Shown here: piece by piece, positions 62,168-64,000 of the stretch
How the letters are laid out: each line of letters begins with the position of its first letter
Position numbering within the stretch: the first letter of the stretch is position 1
Assembly: GCF_040438885.1 (NCBI RefSeq)
Contig: NZ_CP159218.1
Location: forward strand, 2,232,001 to 2,296,000
DNA from: Nakamurella sp. A5-74
Lineage (GTDB): Bacteria; Actinomycetota; Actinomycetes; Mycobacteriales; Nakamurellaceae
Reading direction: 5' to 3'
Length of the DNA stretch: 64,000 nt
Position numbers and translations under genes: made by a program
The notes under the pieces: generated by a model
The model's input: only the letters and a program-made list of their open reading frames with translations
What the model was told of the DNA's origin: nothing
The model's database searches: none

Positions 62168-62297
62168 TGACCGTCGGAGCCGTGGCGGTCGCCCGTGGGT
62201 CGCTCCGCAAGCCTGCGGAGATTGCCGGTGGCGTCATCCTCATCCTGATCGGCGTCCGAATCCTGTGCGACCATCTCGGCCTCTGTGATCGACCTGA
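62168..62297 (+). pseudogene. Possible C-terminal remnant of an MntP-type manganese exporter
   Basis: A short frame encodes SLRKPAEIAGGVILILIGVRILCDHLG, which resembles the final helix of MntP/YtaF manganese efflux pumps (AE-x-x-GG-x-xL-x-x-IG-x-RIL-x-x-H). Nothing upstream encodes the other helices, since the GNAT gene ends at 62146. It is probably the remaining end of a deleted gene. Confidence 0.4.
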
Positions 62298-62398
62298 TCG
62301 ACGTCACCCGTGGTGGCAGTCGGGGAACACCAGGCATGATCGGGTTGTTCGCCCCAGGGACTCTCCCCCGCGACCGGACCGAACAGGAGCACCCAGCG

Positions 62399-62890
62399 AT
62401 GCCCGCAGAGGACGTCACCGACGAGGCAGCGGACGACCGCGTCGTTCTGGACAAGCGTTACGGGGATCGCAACATCACCCTCGACACCGACGAGGACGAC
62501 TGGGCCTGGCGCGCCAAGATCAAGAGCAACCCGACCACCAAGCTGATCTATCGCATCGTGGTGGGGGTAGTCGGAGTCGGCGTCGTGGCGCTCGGCATCG
62601 TGCTGCTCCCGGCGCCCGGTCCCGGCTGGTTGATCATCTTCGCGGGCCTCGGTGTGCTGGCCTCGGAGTTCGAGTGGGCGCAGCGGGTTCTGGAGTTCGC
62701 CAAGGGCCACGTCCGCCGCTGGACCTCGTGGGTGGGCAAGCAGTCCTGGTGGGTCAAGGGCCTGGTGGGCCTGGGAACGCTGCTCGTCGTGCTGCTCGCC
62801 TTCTACCTGCTGTTCTGGATCTCGGGGGTGCCGACCTGGCTGCCGGATTTCCTGGAACGTCCGCTGAGGTCGTTGCCCGGTCTGGGCTGA
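62399..62890 (+). CDS. TIGR02611-family (PGPGW) membrane protein
   Basis: The 163-residue protein has an acidic N-terminus (EDVTDEAADDR), a basic loop, then two helices joined by LLPAPGPGWLIIFAGLGVLASEFEWAQ. The PGPGW motif with the following GL-x-x-LA-x-EF is that of the TIGR02611/PGPGW family of unknown function. A third helix (GLGTLLVVLLAFYLLFW) is near the end. ACAGGAGC precedes the ATG at 62399. A strong terminator follows. Confidence 0.9.
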   Translation: MPAEDVTDEAADDRVVLDKRYGDRNITLDTDEDDWAWRAKIKSNPTTKLIYRIVVGVVGVGVVALGIVLLPAPGPGWLIIFAGLGVLASEFEWAQRVLEFAKGHVRRWTSWVGKQSWWVKGLVGLGTLLVVLLAFYLLFWISGVPTWLPDFLERPLRSLPGLG

Positions 62891-62910
62891 TTCGACCCGG
62901 ACAACGACTG

Positions 62911-62942
62911 GGCCCCCTCCGCAGGAGTGTGCGGAGGGGGCC
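62911..62942. terminator. Strong bidirectional hairpin terminator
   Basis: GGCCCCCTCCGCA and TGCGGAGGGGGCC form a perfect 13-bp stem with a 6-base loop between the convergent PGPGW and subtilase genes. Confidence 0.85.
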
Positions 62943-62982
62943 TCGTCCGGGCGTCGTCAGCCGATGGACGTGGTGCGATCGA

Positions 62983-64000
62983 TCACGGCTTGGAGTACTT
63001 CAGGGTGTAGCTGCCCGAGCCGCTGTAGGCGTAGACCCGGAACCGGTACGAACCGGTCGCTGCGGTGTAGGTGATGTTCTCGGTCGCGGTGTTGCCCTCA
63101 CTCGAGGCCACGGTGCTCCAGGTACTGCCGTTGAGCTTCTGCAGGTAGAGGTCGAAGTCGGTCGAGGACGGCCCGGTCAGACATCCGGTGATCGTTCCCG
63201 AATTCGTCGTGGTGAAGCTGGTGGCGACCGCGTAGGTGCGGGACGAGACCGAGCCCGTCACCGTGGTGGCGCAGGTGGTCGGCGTCGGGTCGGTGCCGCC
63301 ACCGCTGGTGAGTGGCGAGTACAGGAACTTGTTCGGCGAGCCCGAGCCCGGGTTGGTGATCACGCCTGCGGTGCTGCTCCCCAGGATGGCGCTGGTCACC
63401 GCGGACGGAGAGGCGGACGGGTTGCCCTGCAGGTACAGCGCCGCGACGCCCGCGACGTGTGGCGTGGCCATCGAGGTACCGGAGATGGTGTTCGTGGCGG
63501 AGTCCGAGGTGTTCCAGGACGAGGTGATGTTGGAACCCGGCGCGAACAGGTCGAGGCAGCTGCCGTAGTTGGAGAACGACGAGCGGGCGTCGGTGTTGGT
63601 GGTCGAACCGACGGTGATGGCCGAGGCCGCTCGAGCGGGAGAGCTGTTGCAGGCGTCGGTGTTGTCGTTGCCGGCGGCAACCGCGACCGTCACTCCGGAG
63701 GACGTGAGTCGGGTGATCGCGTCGTCGGTGGCCGTGGAGGCGCCGCCGCCGAGTGACATGTTCGCGACCGAGGCCCCCGAGTGGTTCTGCGCCACCCAGT
63801 CGATGCCGGCGATGACGCCGGAATTGGAGCCGGAGCCGTCGCAGCCGAGCACCCGGACCGGAACCAGCGTGACAGCCTTCGCGACGCCGTAGGTGGTGCC
63901 GCCGACGGTGCCGGACACATGGGTGCCGTGACCGTTGCAGTCGTTGGTGCCGTTGCCGTCGCTCACCGCGGTGTAGCCGGCAGCGGTGCGGCCGGTGAAC
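62983..64000 (-). CDS. Secreted subtilisin-like (S8) protease, partial: 5' end outside window
   Basis: About 339 residues of a secreted subtilase are present. NDCNGHGTHVSGTVGG holds the catalytic His; ANMSLGG and VAVAAGN form the substrate strand and oxyanion Asn; GTSMATPHVAGVAAL holds the catalytic Ser. The catalytic Asp and signal/propeptide lie beyond the right edge. After the catalytic domain a Thr/Gly/Pro linker leads to a C-terminal beta domain (about 100 residues, DFDLYLQKLNGSTWSTVASSE, SGSYTLKYSKP) of the PPC pre-peptidase type. It is closest to the aqualysin/proteinase K branch in appearance. The stop at 62983 is followed by the shared terminator. Confidence 0.93.
   Translation of the reverse strand, partial: FTGRTAAGYTAVSDGNGTNDCNGHGTHVSGTVGGTTYGVAKAVTLVPVRVLGCDGSGSNSGVIAGIDWVAQNHSGASVANMSLGGGASTATDDAITRLTSSGVTVAVAAGNDNTDACNSSPARAASAITVGSTTNTDARSSFSNYGSCLDLFAPGSNITSSWNTSDSATNTISGTSMATPHVAGVAALYLQGNPSASPSAVTSAILGSSTAGVITNPGSGSPNKFLYSPLTSGGGTDPTPTTCATTVTGSVSSRTYAVATSFTTTNSGTITGCLTGPSSTDFDLYLQKLNGSTWSTVASSEGNTATENITYTAATGSYRFRVYAYSGSGSYTLKYSKP

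Noticed and set aside
61663-63756. 697-codon plus-strand frame across GNAT, PGPGW and subtilase genes
   Set aside because: It is out of frame with two recognised plus-strand genes and antisense to a subtilase with its catalytic motifs.

Overview
The window is high-GC DNA from an actinobacterium. Start codons are often GTG, genes are tightly packed, and the core markers are actinobacterial: an lnt–ppm1 pair next to rbpA, GTGA/ATGA stop-start overlaps, SoxR of the actinobacterial type, and ECF sigma factors with SnoaL-like or YCII partners. The gene mix and a LOV–ANTAR protein would fit a Nakamurella-like member of the former Frankineae. That placement is an inference, not something the sequence proves.

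Layout. 1–4.4 kb is core: a CtpE-like P-type ATPase (running off the left edge), Lnt, polyprenol-phosphate mannose synthase and RbpA. 4.7–21.0 kb is an accessory island lying between two remnants of one thymidine kinase gene: its 3' end at about 4.68–4.76 kb and its 5' end at 20.98–21.13 kb, the latter still overlapping the upstream glycerophosphodiesterase gene by GTGA. The island carries a secreted protein of unknown function, an IS3 orfA remnant, a large serine recombinase remnant, an SDR/TetR pair with a double palindromic operator, an intact IS256-family element with a 9-bp target duplication, a VanZ-like protein, a 1,614-residue secreted Rhs/YD-repeat protein, several very small membrane proteins, the C-terminal remnant of a serine resolvase, and a complete thymidine kinase that presumably replaces the broken one. 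Five 28-bp imperfect palindromes, all in the same orientation, divide the right part of the island into segments: VanZ, then Rhs plus two small genes, then three small membrane genes, then the resolvase remnant.

21–33 kb is a mixed chromosomal stretch: GDPD, a frameshifted MFS exporter, a PHP-domain protein divergent from soxR with a SoxR box between them, an IS110-family element, a PRPP-synthetase-like protein, an ACS-type MFS transporter, a GGDEF protein, tryptophan 2,3-dioxygenase and a glyoxalase-fold protein. A lower-GC patch at 33.0–34.0 kb holds a truncated serine protease and a VapBC-type toxin–antitoxin pair. At 34.5 kb is a LOV–ANTAR protein, predicted to be a blue-light-controlled RNA-binding regulator.

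36.7–42.4 kb is a catabolic cluster: a GntR regulator divergent from an MHS-family permease, an SDR, an enolase-superfamily dehydratase and a Tat-exported GH30-like glycosidase. The permease and glycosidase promoters share an identical 14-bp element. 42.6–63 kb is mostly single housekeeping or adaptive genes: DNA polymerase IV, a broken aldo/keto reductase next to a MerR–P-loop kinase fusion, a TerB protein, several DUF proteins, XRE and MFS genes, an esterase, a PQQ-propeller-like protein, YCII plus a sigma factor, RlmC, a glycosyltransferase, an adenylosuccinate-lyase-family enzyme, a GNAT and a TIGR02611-type membrane protein. A subtilase runs off the right edge. No rRNA, tRNA or CRISPR array was seen.
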